Below are positions 17,556 through 25,755 of a stretch of DNA of 64,000 nucleotides, in pieces. The notes under the pieces were generated by a model. The model was given only the letters and a program-made list of their open reading frames with translations. It was not told the origin of the DNA and did no database searches. Positions within the stretch are counted from its first letter, which is position 1; each line of letters starts with the position of its first letter. The DNA lies in NCBI RefSeq assembly GCF_017976235.1, contig NZ_JACVHC010000012.1, positions 1 to 64,000 on the forward strand. Reading direction: 5' to 3'. Position numbers and translations under genes: made by a program. This stretch comes from Pseudomonas anatoliensis. Lineage in GTDB: Bacteria; Pseudomonadota; Gammaproteobacteria; Pseudomonadales; Pseudomonadaceae.

Positions 17556-18872
17556 ATGTTCAATAAACGCTTGAAGCAAGAGCTGGCTGCTCTTCGTGAA
17601 GAACTCTCCAGCCTTGTGCAAGTGAAGGAAAGCCTGGAAAGCGAGATGATGGTGTTGACCCTCGAGCCGGACGGACGGGTTCAGTCGGTCAACCAGAACT
17701 TCCTCAGCGAGATGTTTTACAAGAGCCAGGATCTGATTGGCCGGGCCATCGATGACATCGTCCCGGCCCATGTGAAATCCGACGAATTCCATCAGCGCTT
17801 CAAGAACGCCATGACTCGCGGCGAGCATTTCGCCGGTGCCGTGCGACTGCTGCGTGGCAACGGTGACGAGGCCTGGTTGCGCTCGATCGTGCAGCCGGTA
17901 CGTTCTTCGGATGGGCGGATCAAGCACATCTCGATCTTCTCCAGCGACCTGACCCGCACGATCGAAGCCTCCCGCGAGCATGAAAACCTGATCGGTGCAC
18001 TGGTGCGTTCCACCGCTGTGATCGAGTTCGATTTGAACGGTAACGTGCTGAACGCCAACGAGCGCTTTCTCAGCGGCATGGGTTACAGCCTGGCGCAGAT
18101 AAAGGGCAAACATCACCGCATGTTCTGCACGCCCGAAGAGTACAACAGTGCCGAGTATCAGAATTTCTGGCGTCGCTTGAACAACGGCGAGTTTGTGGCT
18201 GACCGCTTCAAACGTGTCGACAGCCATGGTCGTACAGTCTGGCTGGAGGCGTCCTACAACCCGGTGGTCGATGCCAACAACAAACTGTACAAAGTGGTGA
18301 AGTTCGCCACGGTGATCACCGATCAGGTCAACCGCGAACAAGCTGTCGCCGATGCGGCCAGCATTGCCTACAGCACTTCGCAACAAACCGACAGCACTGC
18401 CCAGCGCGGCACGACCGTGGTGACCGAAGCGGTCAACGTGATGCGCGATTTGTCGCGGCACATGCAGGCCGCAGGTGAAGGCATAGAAGCGCTCAACGAG
18501 CAGTCGCTGGTGATTGGCACGATCGTCAAAACCATCAGCGGCATCGCTGAACAGACCAACCTGCTGGCGCTCAACGCCGCGATCGAAGCGGCCCGTGCCG
18601 GTGAGCAGGGCCGTGGTTTTGCCGTGGTCGCCGACGAAGTGCGGCAACTGGCGTCGCGCACCAGCCAGGCCACCGATGAAATTGTCTTGGTGGTAAGGCA
18701 AAACCAGGAAATGGCACGCAACGCCGTGGCACTGATGACCGACGGCAAGCTCCAGGCCGAACAAGGGCTGGCGTTGGCGGCGGAGGCGGGCACGGTGATC
18801 GTCGAGATTCAGGACGGCGCGCAGAAAGTCGTGAACGCGGTCGGCCAGTTCGCCAACCAACTGTCTAACTGA
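17556..18872 (+). CDS. Soluble PAS-PAS chemoreceptor (BdlA/Aer-like methyl-accepting protein)
   Basis: A 438-residue methyl-accepting protein without a membrane segment. An N-terminal helix (residues 1-30) is followed by two PAS domains (about 30-145 and 150-270) and a signalling domain with the hairpin-tip signature IAEQTNLLALNAAIEAARAG near residue 330. This layout matches P. aeruginosa BdlA, a cytoplasmic sensor controlling biofilm dispersion, and also Aer-type energy sensors. The PAS ligand (haem, FAD or none) is not evident. The ATG at 17556 is preferred over upstream in-frame codons because it begins the conserved helix. No che genes are adjacent. Confidence 0.87.
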   Translation: MFNKRLKQELAALREELSSLVQVKESLESEMMVLTLEPDGRVQSVNQNFLSEMFYKSQDLIGRAIDDIVPAHVKSDEFHQRFKNAMTRGEHFAGAVRLLRGNGDEAWLRSIVQPVRSSDGRIKHISIFSSDLTRTIEASREHENLIGALVRSTAVIEFDLNGNVLNANERFLSGMGYSLAQIKGKHHRMFCTPEEYNSAEYQNFWRRLNNGEFVADRFKRVDSHGRTVWLEASYNPVVDANNKLYKVVKFATVITDQVNREQAVADAASIAYSTSQQTDSTAQRGTTVVTEAVNVMRDLSRHMQAAGEGIEALNEQSLVIGTIVKTISGIAEQTNLLALNAAIEAARAGEQGRGFAVVADEVRQLASRTSQATDEIVLVVRQNQEMARNAVALMTDGKLQAEQGLALAAEAGTVIVEIQDGAQKVVNAVGQFANQLSN

Positions 18873-18880
18873 TGCTCCCC

Positions 18881-18973
18881 GTAGGAGCTGCGGCACGCTG
18901 CGATCTTTTGATCTTTTGATTTCAAGTCTCAGAATCAGGATCAAAAGATCGCAGCGTGCCGCAGCTCCTACAG
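18881..18973. repeat. REPIN (GCTGCGATCTTTTGATC class)
   Basis: Inverted arms GTAGGAGCTGCGGCACGCTG and its complement, joined by CGATCTTTTGATC-type sequence. Arm variant GCGGCACGC differs from the GCCGAAGGC version elsewhere in the window. Confidence 0.9.
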
Positions 18974-19032
18974 GGGTTTTCGTCAGCAGTTCTGGCGCTA
19001 CAATCTGTTCCTTTTACCCGGAGCAGATCCCC

Positions 19033-19632
19033 ATGAGCGATTCCCACCGCCGCCCGGTTGCCCTGAACAAAGCCTACCGTTTGCTCAATCACGGCCCGAC
19101 CGTACTGGTCAGCGCCGCCCATGACGGACAGCGCAACATCATGGCCGCCGCGTGGGCGATGCCACTGGATTTCGAACCGCCGAAAGTCGCCGTCGTGCTG
19201 GATAAATCCACCTGGACGCGGCAATTGCTCGAGGCGTCCGGCACCTTCGTACTCAACGTTCCTTGCGTCAATCAGGCCGATGTCGTGCAAACCGTCGGTT
19301 CGACTTCAGGTCTGGAAATCACCCAAAACCAAGGGCAGGACAAGTTTCAGGCCTATGGCTTGCAGACCTTTAGCGGCGAGAAAGTTGAAGCGCCGCTGCT
19401 CGAAGGGTGCGTTGCCTGGCTCGAATGTCGATTGTTGCCCGAGCCGCGCAATCACGAACAGTACGATTTGTTCCTCGCCGAAGTCATCGCCGCCCACGCT
19501 GATGAACGTGTGTTCAGCGAAGGGCGCTGGCATTTCGAAGGGCATGATGGTTTGCGCACGCTGCACCACGTGGCGGGCGGGCATTTCCTGACGATTGGTG
19601 ACGCGGTGGATGGCAAGACGCTAGCGATTTGA
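19033..19632 (+). CDS. Flavin reductase-like domain protein
   Basis: A 199-residue protein of the flavin reductase-like FMN-binding split-barrel family: N-terminal LLNHGPTVLVSA, the NIMAAAWAMPLDFEPP strand-loop that contacts FMN, and TWTRQLLEASGTFVLNVP. Members reduce free flavin or act as stand-alone FMN oxidoreductases; the partner here is unknown. The ATG at 19033 is preceded by GGAGCAG; the frame is open further upstream but runs into the REPIN. A terminator follows. Confidence 0.88.
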   Translation: MSDSHRRPVALNKAYRLLNHGPTVLVSAAHDGQRNIMAAAWAMPLDFEPPKVAVVLDKSTWTRQLLEASGTFVLNVPCVNQADVVQTVGSTSGLEITQNQGQDKFQAYGLQTFSGEKVEAPLLEGCVAWLECRLLPEPRNHEQYDLFLAEVIAAHADERVFSEGRWHFEGHDGLRTLHHVAGGHFLTIGDAVDGKTLAI

Positions 19633-19659
19633 ATTTCGTTGATGGCAAACGCCCAGCGC

Positions 19660-19686
19660 AAAGGCCTACCACCCGGTAGGCCTTTT
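19660..19686. terminator. Terminator after the flavin reductase-like gene
   Basis: AAGGCCTACC and GGTAGGCCTT form a 10-bp stem with a 4-base loop and a short T run, between convergent genes, so it may serve both. Confidence 0.85.
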
Positions 19687-19704
19687 CCGTTCGCTGCGTA
19701 ATGC

Positions 19705-21537
19705 TCAGTCCCCCAACGCTTCCCCTTCACGCCGTGGATCCGCGCCACCTTCCAGCGATGCATTTCCCTGCGCATCCTTTACCCGCACGATGGCCTGGGT
19801 GCCACTGGTCATATCGATTTCGTTAACGTTGTGGCCCTTGTCTTTCAAAGCCTGAACCAGCGCCGGGCTGAACTGGCCTTGTTCCAGTTCGGTCGGGCCG
19901 TTGCGGCTGCCGAAGTTGGGGAGGCTGATGGCGCTTTGCGGGTCGAGGCTCCAGTCGAGCAGGCCGACGGTGGTTTTGGCCACGTATTCGATGATCTGCG
20001 AGCCGCCCGGCGAGCCGACGCTGGCGAGGAATTCGCCGCTGTTGCGGTCGAAGATCAGCGTGGGTGCCATGGATGAGCGCGGACGTTTGCCGGGTTCGAC
20101 GCGGTTGGCGACTTTCTGGCCGTTCTCTTCAGGGATGAACGAGAAGTCAGTCATCTGGTTGTTCAGCAAAAAGCCCTGAACCATCAGGTGCGAGCCGAAC
20201 GCGGCTTCGATGGTGGTGGTCATCGACACGGCGCCGCCGAGGTCATCCACCGCGACCACTTGCGAGGTGGAGATGCGCAGCGGTGAGCGATCCGGCGCGT
20301 AAGCCACTTGCACGCCCGGCGGTGTTCCCGGTTTGGCGCTGCCCATGCTGTGTTCGCCGATCAGGCTGGCGCGGCTGGCGAGATAGCCTGGGTCGACCAG
20401 GCCTTTGACCGGCACCGGCACGAAGTCAGTATCGGCGACGTATTGCGCGCGGTCGGCATAGGCCAGGCGTTCAGCCTCGGCGATCAGATGCACGGCTTGT
20501 GGATCGGGTTCGAGGCCGGCCGGTTTGTCAGTCTTGTGGGGTTTCAGCGGGGTCAGCGAAAGGCGCGGATCGCGGGTTTCCAGTGCCTGCAAGGTGCCGA
20601 GAATCTGCGCCACGGCGATCCCGCCCGACGACGGTGGCGGCATGCCGCAAACCTGCCAGCGTTTATAGTCAGTGCACAAAGGCGCGCGCTCTTTGGCTTT
20701 GTAACCTTGGAGATCATTCAACGACAGGCTGCCGGGATTGGCGTGGCCCTGCACCTTGGCGACGATCTCCTCGGCGATCGGGCCGGTGTACAGCGCGTCG
20801 GCACCTTCGCTGGCAATGCGTTTGAGTACCGCAGCCAGCGCCGGGTTTTGCAGGCGCGTGCCGACCGCTTTGACGCTACCGTCGTGGTTGAGGAAGTACG
20901 CCGCCATGTCCGGCGATTGGCGTATCACTGGATCGGACTCCAGCAACGAATACAGGCGCGGGGAAATCGCAAAGCCTTGCTCGGCCAGTTTGATTGCCGG
21001 TTCGAACAGCTTCGCCCACGGCAGACGGCCGTGCTGTTTATGCGCCATCTCAAGCGCACGCAACACGCCCGGCGTGCCGACCGACCGGCCGCCAATCTGC
21101 GCTTGCGGGAATGGCATCGGTTTACCGTCCGCTTGCAGGAACAGCTTCTCGGTGGCACCGGCCGGCGCGGTTTCGCGGCCGTCATAGGTGCGCACCTGTT
21201 TGCCATCCCACAACACAATCATCGCACCGCCACCGATGCCGGAAGACTGCGGCTCAACCAATGTCAGCACCGCTTGCATCGCAATCGCGGCATCAATCGC
21301 TGAGCCGCCTTGACGCAGGATCTCCCGACCCGCTTCAGCGGCGAGTGGATTGGCCGCAGCGGCCATGTGTTTGCTGGCGTGGCGGGTTTGCAGATCGGTG
21401 CGATAACCGGAGGCGGCTTCCGGTGCCAGTGGCAAAGTCGAGGAGGGCGGGGCGTTGCACGCGGCGAGGGTCAGGGCGCTGATGATCAGCGTCAGGGCAG
21501 GCAGGCGAAAGCGGCTCAAGGGCAAGGCTGAAAACAC
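19705..21537 (-). CDS. ggt: Gamma-glutamyltranspeptidase, lipoprotein form
   Basis: A 610-residue Ntn-hydrolase that removes gamma-glutamyl groups from glutathione and related compounds. The N terminus is a lipoprotein signal (LTLAAC, cysteine at residue 26), so it is anchored in a membrane facing the periplasm. Aligning by eye with the E. coli enzyme, the catalytic threonine and self-cleavage point is Thr424 in ISTSQVV, and the substrate-binding RPRSSMAPT and GSPGGSQII segments are present. The usual TTH after cleavage is TSQ here, a variant. The start is a GTG at 21537 preceded by GGAG. Monocistronic. Confidence 0.92.
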   Translation of the reverse strand: MFSALPLSRFRLPALTLIISALTLAACNAPPSSTLPLAPEAASGYRTDLQTRHASKHMAAAANPLAAEAGREILRQGGSAIDAAIAMQAVLTLVEPQSSGIGGGAMIVLWDGKQVRTYDGRETAPAGATEKLFLQADGKPMPFPQAQIGGRSVGTPGVLRALEMAHKQHGRLPWAKLFEPAIKLAEQGFAISPRLYSLLESDPVIRQSPDMAAYFLNHDGSVKAVGTRLQNPALAAVLKRIASEGADALYTGPIAEEIVAKVQGHANPGSLSLNDLQGYKAKERAPLCTDYKRWQVCGMPPPSSGGIAVAQILGTLQALETRDPRLSLTPLKPHKTDKPAGLEPDPQAVHLIAEAERLAYADRAQYVADTDFVPVPVKGLVDPGYLASRASLIGEHSMGSAKPGTPPGVQVAYAPDRSPLRISTSQVVAVDDLGGAVSMTTTIEAAFGSHLMVQGFLLNNQMTDFSFIPEENGQKVANRVEPGKRPRSSMAPTLIFDRNSGEFLASVGSPGGSQIIEYVAKTTVGLLDWSLDPQSAISLPNFGSRNGPTELEQGQFSPALVQALKDKGHNVNEIDMTSGTQAIVRVKDAQGNASLEGGADPRREGEALGD

Positions 21538-21683
21538 GCGGGCTCTCCGTCCGTGGGGGAAAAAGTCTGTGGGACTTTATCGGCCGCTCGGGCGCGACGC
21601 AAACCGGTGGGCATTTTTGTCTTTCTTTTCAGGGCGGATGTTCGCTAGGGTCAAGCTCAAATTTATGGAGCACCAACATCCCC

Positions 21684-21775
21684 CTGTAGGAGTGAGCCTG
21701 CTCGCGATAGCGTCATTACGGCCAACATCAGTGTTGACTGAACCACCGCTATCGCGAGCAGGCTCACTCCTACAG
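21684..21775. repeat. REPIN (TGAGCCTGCTCGCGAT class)
   Basis: Inverted arms of CTGTAGGAGTGAGCCTGCTC plus GCGATAGCG, separated by about 30 bases, located between the divergent ggt and peptidase genes. Confidence 0.92.
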
Positions 21776-21806
21776 ATAAAGGCAAAAAAATCACAAGAGG
21801 CCAATA

Positions 21807-22919
21807 ATGCACAGCGAGTTTCCCACCGAGTCCTGTTACCGCCATCAGCGCGAACAGTTTCTTGCCGCCGCGACCGCTGCTGGCGCGACCCTGACCTCTT
21901 ATGCGCATCCACGTAGCGGGCCGTTTGGCGAGCCATTGAGCACCGACGTTGCCGTGCTCGGCGATCCGCAGGCGAAGCGGCGTCTGGTGATATTGAGCGG
22001 TACGCACGGGGTGGAGGGTTATTACGGCTCTGACTGTCAGATCGACTGGCTGAAAACGTTCGTGCCGGGTTCGCTGCCCAAGGATGTTGCCGTGGTGATG
22101 GTTCACCTGATCAATCCCTGGGGCACGGCGTGGTTGCGGCGGGTCAACGAAGACAACATCGACCTCAATCGCAATCACCTGGATTTCACCGGGCCGCTAC
22201 CGGATAACCGCGCATACGCCGCACTGCATGAAATCTACGCCTGCCGCGACCTGAACGGCCCCGAGCGACAACGTGCCGATGCCTTGCTGGCTGCGCAGAT
22301 CGAAGAGCAGGGCTGGCCGGCAGTGATGTCGATCGTCGAGGGCGGCCAGCACAGTCATCCCGACGGCCTGTTTTACGGTGGCCGCGCGCCGAGCTGGTCG
22401 AATCGCACGTTGCATCAAATCATCGAAGCGCATCTGGCTGGCGCTGAAACGCTGATGTGCTTCGACCTGCACACCGGCGCCGGTGAGTACGGTCATCCGA
22501 TGTTGCTGACCATCACCCAAGCGCCTTACCCGGCACTCGCGCAGGCACAGGCGATCTACGGCCCATGGCTCTACACCCTGCACACCGGCGCCGACACCTT
22601 GAGCGAAACAGGTGTTGCGGCGACGGCCACCGGTTACACCTCGCAGGCGCTGCTCAATGCATTGCCGGGGGTGCAATTGATGCCATTCGTTATTGAGTGC
22701 GGGACGTATCCGGGGGCGGATGTGCATCGGCATCTGCGCGATGATCATTGGCTGCATCTGCATGGTGATCCACTGGATGCGACGGGGAGGGTGATCAAGT
22801 TGAATTTGCTGGAGCAGTTTTATCCGGCTGATCCGGATTGGCGGGCGATGGTGGGGTTGCGGACTCGGCAGATTTGGGGGAGGGGGTTGGCAGCGTTGAC
22901 TGCACAGACGTCGGAGTAG
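21807..22919 (+). CDS. DUF2817/M14-family zinc peptidase or deacylase
   Basis: A 370-residue protein with the metallocarboxypeptidase-like pattern of DUF2817: SGTHGVEGYYGS (His and Glu zinc ligands, near residue 70), the NEDNIDLNRN segment, and the third His ligand in CFDLHTGAGEYG. The family cleaves peptides or amides; the substrate is unknown. The ATG at 21807 is preceded by AAGAGG. The last 200 bases have many G runs, but the frame is intact. It stands alone after the REPIN. Confidence 0.87.
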   Translation: MHSEFPTESCYRHQREQFLAAATAAGATLTSYAHPRSGPFGEPLSTDVAVLGDPQAKRRLVILSGTHGVEGYYGSDCQIDWLKTFVPGSLPKDVAVVMVHLINPWGTAWLRRVNEDNIDLNRNHLDFTGPLPDNRAYAALHEIYACRDLNGPERQRADALLAAQIEEQGWPAVMSIVEGGQHSHPDGLFYGGRAPSWSNRTLHQIIEAHLAGAETLMCFDLHTGAGEYGHPMLLTITQAPYPALAQAQAIYGPWLYTLHTGADTLSETGVAATATGYTSQALLNALPGVQLMPFVIECGTYPGADVHRHLRDDHWLHLHGDPLDATGRVIKLNLLEQFYPADPDWRAMVGLRTRQIWGRGLAALTAQTSE

Positions 22920-22957
22920 GTCGGCTAGAGTCTGAGCCAGGCCCCCATGTAGGGGCC

Positions 22958-23212
22958 TTACTGTTTAAAGCCTGAAAGTCCGTTGGCCGCGCGCCACTTT
23001 TTTACTGTTTCCGTGATGCCTTCTGCAGAGTCATCGGCGTCCTCTTGCGGATAGAAAATCAAATCGGATCCTTCAGGATGTTCACAAATAGAGTTGAAGT
23101 GAAATACGAGTCTGCTTTCGTCTTCCTCGCTCTCATCATTTCCTATGATGCGCTCAAGCAGGTCAATAAACTCTTGTTCTGTGTAATCCGAAAAGCTTTG
23201 TTTAGTAGCCAT
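22958..23212 (-). CDS. Immunity protein for the adjacent DNase bacteriocin (colicin E-type/pyocin family)
   Basis: An 84-residue acidic protein matching the colicin E2/E7/E8/E9 and pyocin S immunity family: FSDYTEQEFIDLL at the N terminus, then HPEGSDLIFYP (the helix III region that contacts the nuclease) and VKKWRAANGLSGFKQ at the end. It binds the nuclease domain of the cognate toxin and blocks it. Its start is one base after the toxin stop codon, so toxin and immunity are co-transcribed and coupled. Which nuclease it neutralises is inferred from adjacency. Confidence 0.95.
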   Translation of the reverse strand: MATKQSFSDYTEQEFIDLLERIIGNDESEEDESRLVFHFNSICEHPEGSDLIFYPQEDADDSAEGITETVKKWRAANGLSGFKQ

Positions 23213-23213
23213 T

Positions 23214-24464
23214 TCAATCTTCCCTGTGAATCTCTATGTGCCGTTTCGGAGTCACTACAGCCAAGTTATCCACGTCATAAACTGCACCACCATTCTGGAT
23301 GTGCTCGATGTGATGTATCTCATACTTGGCTTTTTCTCCGTGATGCTCTGACTTCGGAGCAAAAGGAGATCTTCCATCCATAAGTTTCCCTTGGTTTGTG
23401 CGTTTGAATTGACTGAGCAACTCAGCATCGTTCGCCACCTCCTCCCAAAACGCCTCCCTGAATTTATCAAAGCTTGAAAACTCCCGCCCCCTGAGCCTAT
23501 CCGCAATCCGTGTCGGAATCGGCACGCCTATCCCCGTTCCCGCCCCAGCAAGCCATATCCCCGAGACATCCTCCCCAATCCCCGTCACCGTACCCGGCAT
23601 CAATCTGGCGGGCCTGGAAAACACCACATACAGCGACTTCAGCCCAGTGTCCGCCGGGAACACCAGAATACAATCCTCGGCAGTCATGTCCTCGCCGGGC
23701 AGGCCTTCTATCTGGCTGTCGGTGTTCTCCGCGATTGGATGAACAAGGATCGTGTTCAGTTGCTCGCCGTGTTCCGGATAAACCAGCGGCGGCATTGAGC
23801 CGAGTGGTCCGCGCTGCGGGGTCCACAAAATCGTAATGCCGTTGAGCTTGGCCTCCATCGCAGTCTTGTCGCGGTTCCACTCGACTTTGACGGTACGCAC
23901 CGAATCATCGCCCGAGGCGCCGGTGTGGATGCCGTAAATCTGCATGACCCCTTCGGCGTCACGGCGGAACTGGAAGCGCACACGAGTGGGCGCGCGGCTC
24001 ATGCGGCGCAGTTGTTCGTCGCTGTGCAGCGTGCCGTCGCCCATTCGGGTCGGCAGCATCCCGAGGACGAACACGCTGGCCGGCCCACCGGCGCCGCGAA
24101 TTGCCCAGTTGAGGCGTTGTTGCAAAATGCCGCCGCCCGCCATACGCCCCAACGCCAGATCGGCGCCTATCGCCGTTGCGACAGCGGTACTGGCGGACGG
24201 AAAAAGCATGGCGCCCGCGACCATGATCTTGCCGAAGTTCGAGGCGGGTTCCGGTGCAGTGCCCGCGTCCGTTCGACACCAGTTACCCGCCGTGCAGGAC
24301 TTGGCGAACACCTGATCTTCGCGGGGTTTTGGTGTTGGCCATTCATCCTTTTCGATGTACACCGGTTCCGGTGCTTTGGGTGGGACCCAGCCGCCCCATG
24401 AAGCGCCGGCGTAGTCGCGCTCCCAAGGCCAATCTTCATCGAAGAGAGATTTGAATCGAGCCAT
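23214..24464 (-). CDS. S-type pyocin-like DNase bacteriocin (HNH nuclease)
   Basis: A 416-residue toxin. The central part (about residues 135-310) resembles the pyocin S domain, including FRRDAEGVMQIYGIHTGASG and PADTGLKSLYVVFSRPA. The C-terminal 130 residues are a colicin DNase domain, with RGREFSSFDKFREAFW and the HNH/beta-beta-alpha-metal core YEIHHIEHIQNGG followed by TPKRHIEIHRED. The ATG at 24464 has a well-placed AGGGAG; longer frames to 24530 lack this. At 416 residues it is much shorter than pyocins S1-S3 and has no long receptor-binding region. It could be an incomplete bacteriocin, use a small N-terminal receptor module, or be delivered another way. No lysis gene or SOS box is seen. 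Confidence 0.92.
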   Translation of the reverse strand: MARFKSLFDEDWPWERDYAGASWGGWVPPKAPEPVYIEKDEWPTPKPREDQVFAKSCTAGNWCRTDAGTAPEPASNFGKIMVAGAMLFPSASTAVATAIGADLALGRMAGGGILQQRLNWAIRGAGGPASVFVLGMLPTRMGDGTLHSDEQLRRMSRAPTRVRFQFRRDAEGVMQIYGIHTGASGDDSVRTVKVEWNRDKTAMEAKLNGITILWTPQRGPLGSMPPLVYPEHGEQLNTILVHPIAENTDSQIEGLPGEDMTAEDCILVFPADTGLKSLYVVFSRPARLMPGTVTGIGEDVSGIWLAGAGTGIGVPIPTRIADRLRGREFSSFDKFREAFWEEVANDAELLSQFKRTNQGKLMDGRSPFAPKSEHHGEKAKYEIHHIEHIQNGGAVYDVDNLAVVTPKRHIEIHRED

Positions 24465-24797
24465 GACAACTCCCTGTATGGCTTTGAATCGAGCCAAGGG
24501 AGCTTGTCGGTCAATGGGAAAGTCGGGCAAACCGATGGGTTGAGTTTCACGCGCCTGGATTTACGAAAAATCCAATTCGTACCTGGGTCGAACTCGTTTC
24601 CTACAGTGCTATCTCGGTCTGTTCATTGGCGATTGAATCAGGTGAATCAAGGGCATTTCGCGTTTGTAGTCTTTCTGTTTGGATGGGGTGTAAACCCACA
24701 TTTCTCCTACAGCATATTCAGGTCGACAGCCTACGCGGTGCTGCATGAGGATGTTTTGACGGTTCCCGGGATGGGTTTTTATAAAAGGATAAGTCCG
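24465..24797. other. Intergenic region between bacteriocin and XRE regulator
   Basis: About 330 bases with visibly lower GC than the neighbours, holding the divergent promoters. I looked for LexA boxes (CTGT-N8-ACAG) and found none. No other gene is seen. Confidence 0.5.
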
Positions 24798-25193
24798 TTG
24801 AGCATCTCTAATGAAAAAGACCGAGATTTTCTAGTGGCGATGGGCAGTCGCATTGCTCACTTACGCACAGTGCACGAGATCACACAGACTCGGTTTGCAC
24901 GGGCTTTAGGTCTTTCCCGGCAGACCTTTCAGGGTTACGAGGAGGGCACCCGCAGCATGCCGGTAACGACACTAGTGAAGATGGCATTTGCGCTTCGCGT
25001 TCCTGTTGAAGATCTGCTCGGGGTTCCCTCTTACACGGAGACGCCCAGACGCAGCTTGACCTCGACGTGGTATCGACGGCTGCAGTCCATCAATGAGCTT
25101 TCAAAGGTCCAACAGAAGGTCATTGCGCAGATGCTCGACGCCCTGATCGCACAGGCAGCGACCAAAACAAGCGACGAAGAAAAAGAAGTTTGA
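24798..25193 (+). CDS. XRE-family (Cro/CI) transcriptional regulator
   Basis: A 131-residue helix-turn-helix regulator. Residues about 15-70 form the XRE domain: MGSRIAHLRTVHEITQTRFA, then ALGLSRQTFQGYEEG with the recognition helix, then the LVKMAFALRVPVEDLLG end. The C-terminal part is helical and probably dimerises. The chosen start is a TTG at 24798 with AAGGAT seven bases upstream; an ATG at 24771 (MGFYKRIS) is the alternative. It sits 79 bases ahead of a SymE-like toxin gene on the same strand and probably controls it. Confidence 0.85.
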   Translation: MSISNEKDRDFLVAMGSRIAHLRTVHEITQTRFARALGLSRQTFQGYEEGTRSMPVTTLVKMAFALRVPVEDLLGVPSYTETPRRSLTSTWYRRLQSINELSKVQQKVIAQMLDALIAQAATKTSDEEKEV

Positions 25194-25272
25194 AGTAACC
25201 CAAAGAACGCGGAACCAAGGTGCACGAACACCCTGGCCCCGCTAACCACAAGCAGCTAAACAGGAGCTAATC

Positions 25273-25497
25273 ATGGCTAAAACCAATCATACGTCATCAA
25301 CCCCCATCACTGAACGCCGGTTGAAAATCGCCGCAGACTTTTACCCGGTCCACACAAAGGCCAAAACCTACAGCGCCGCCAAGCCCGTGCCCTGGATCAG
25401 ACTACGTGGCCTGTGGTTACGGCAGGCAGGATTCGAGGTGAACGAGAACGTCAAAGTGCGCGTGATGAAAGGGTGTCTGGTGATTACGGCGGAGTAA
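25273..25497 (+). CDS. symE: SymE-like toxin
   Basis: A 74-residue basic protein whose C-terminal half (PWIRLRGLWLRQAGFEV then VKVRVMKGCLVITAE) matches the SymE toxin family, which has an AbrB-like swapped-hairpin fold and in E. coli condenses nucleoids or affects RNA. A strong AGGAG precedes the ATG. E. coli symE is silenced by the antisense RNA SymR; no antisense promoter could be proven here. The upstream XRE gene offers an alternative means of control. Confidence 0.85.
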   Translation: MAKTNHTSSTPITERRLKIAADFYPVHTKAKTYSAAKPVPWIRLRGLWLRQAGFEVNENVKVRVMKGCLVITAE

Positions 25498-25523
25498 CAG
25501 ATACCGAGACGTTTCTCGAGGCA

Positions 25524-25559
25524 TAAAAAAACGGCCTACCTTTCGGTAAGCCGTTTTTA
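25524..25559. terminator. Terminator between symE and tRNA-Met
   Basis: AAAAACGGC-CTACC and GGTA-AGCCGTTTTT form a slightly bulged stem with flanking A and T runs, so it can end symE on the plus strand and the tRNA transcript on the minus strand. Confidence 0.88.
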
Positions 25560-25564
25560 GTACT

Positions 25565-25641
25565 TGGTGGCTACACAGGGACTTGAACCCCGGACCCCAG
25601 CATTATGAATGCTATGCTCTAACCAACTGAGCTATGTAGCC
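25565..25641 (-). tRNA. tRNA-Met (CAT anticodon, elongator type)
   Basis: Read on the minus strand, the 77-base sequence begins GGCTACATAGCTCAGTTGG and ends GTGTAGCCACCA, with CCA encoded. The anticodon loop TTCATAA carries CAT. The first acceptor pair is G-C and the sequence is close to the E. coli elongator tRNA-Met, so it is not the initiator. Its 3' end faces the bacteriocin/SymE island. Confidence 0.95.
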
Positions 25642-25755
25642 AAGTGGCGCGCATTATTCCCCTGAAATGAAAAAGCGTCAAGCGTAAATTTAAAATATTT
25701 CTTCTTATTTTCAACCGCTTATCCTCCGGCCCCGAAAATCGTGCCGGGCAGGGCA

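Noticed and set aside
24465..24770. SOS (LexA) box controlling the bacteriocin
   Set aside because: A CTGTAT half-site exists near 24474 but no matching second half; not enough to call an operator.
25565..25641. A genomic island inserted at the 3' end of tRNA-Met
   Set aside because: The location fits, but no direct repeat of the tRNA 3' end was found on the far side of the bacteriocin/SymE genes, and no integrase is present, so an att site is not claimed.
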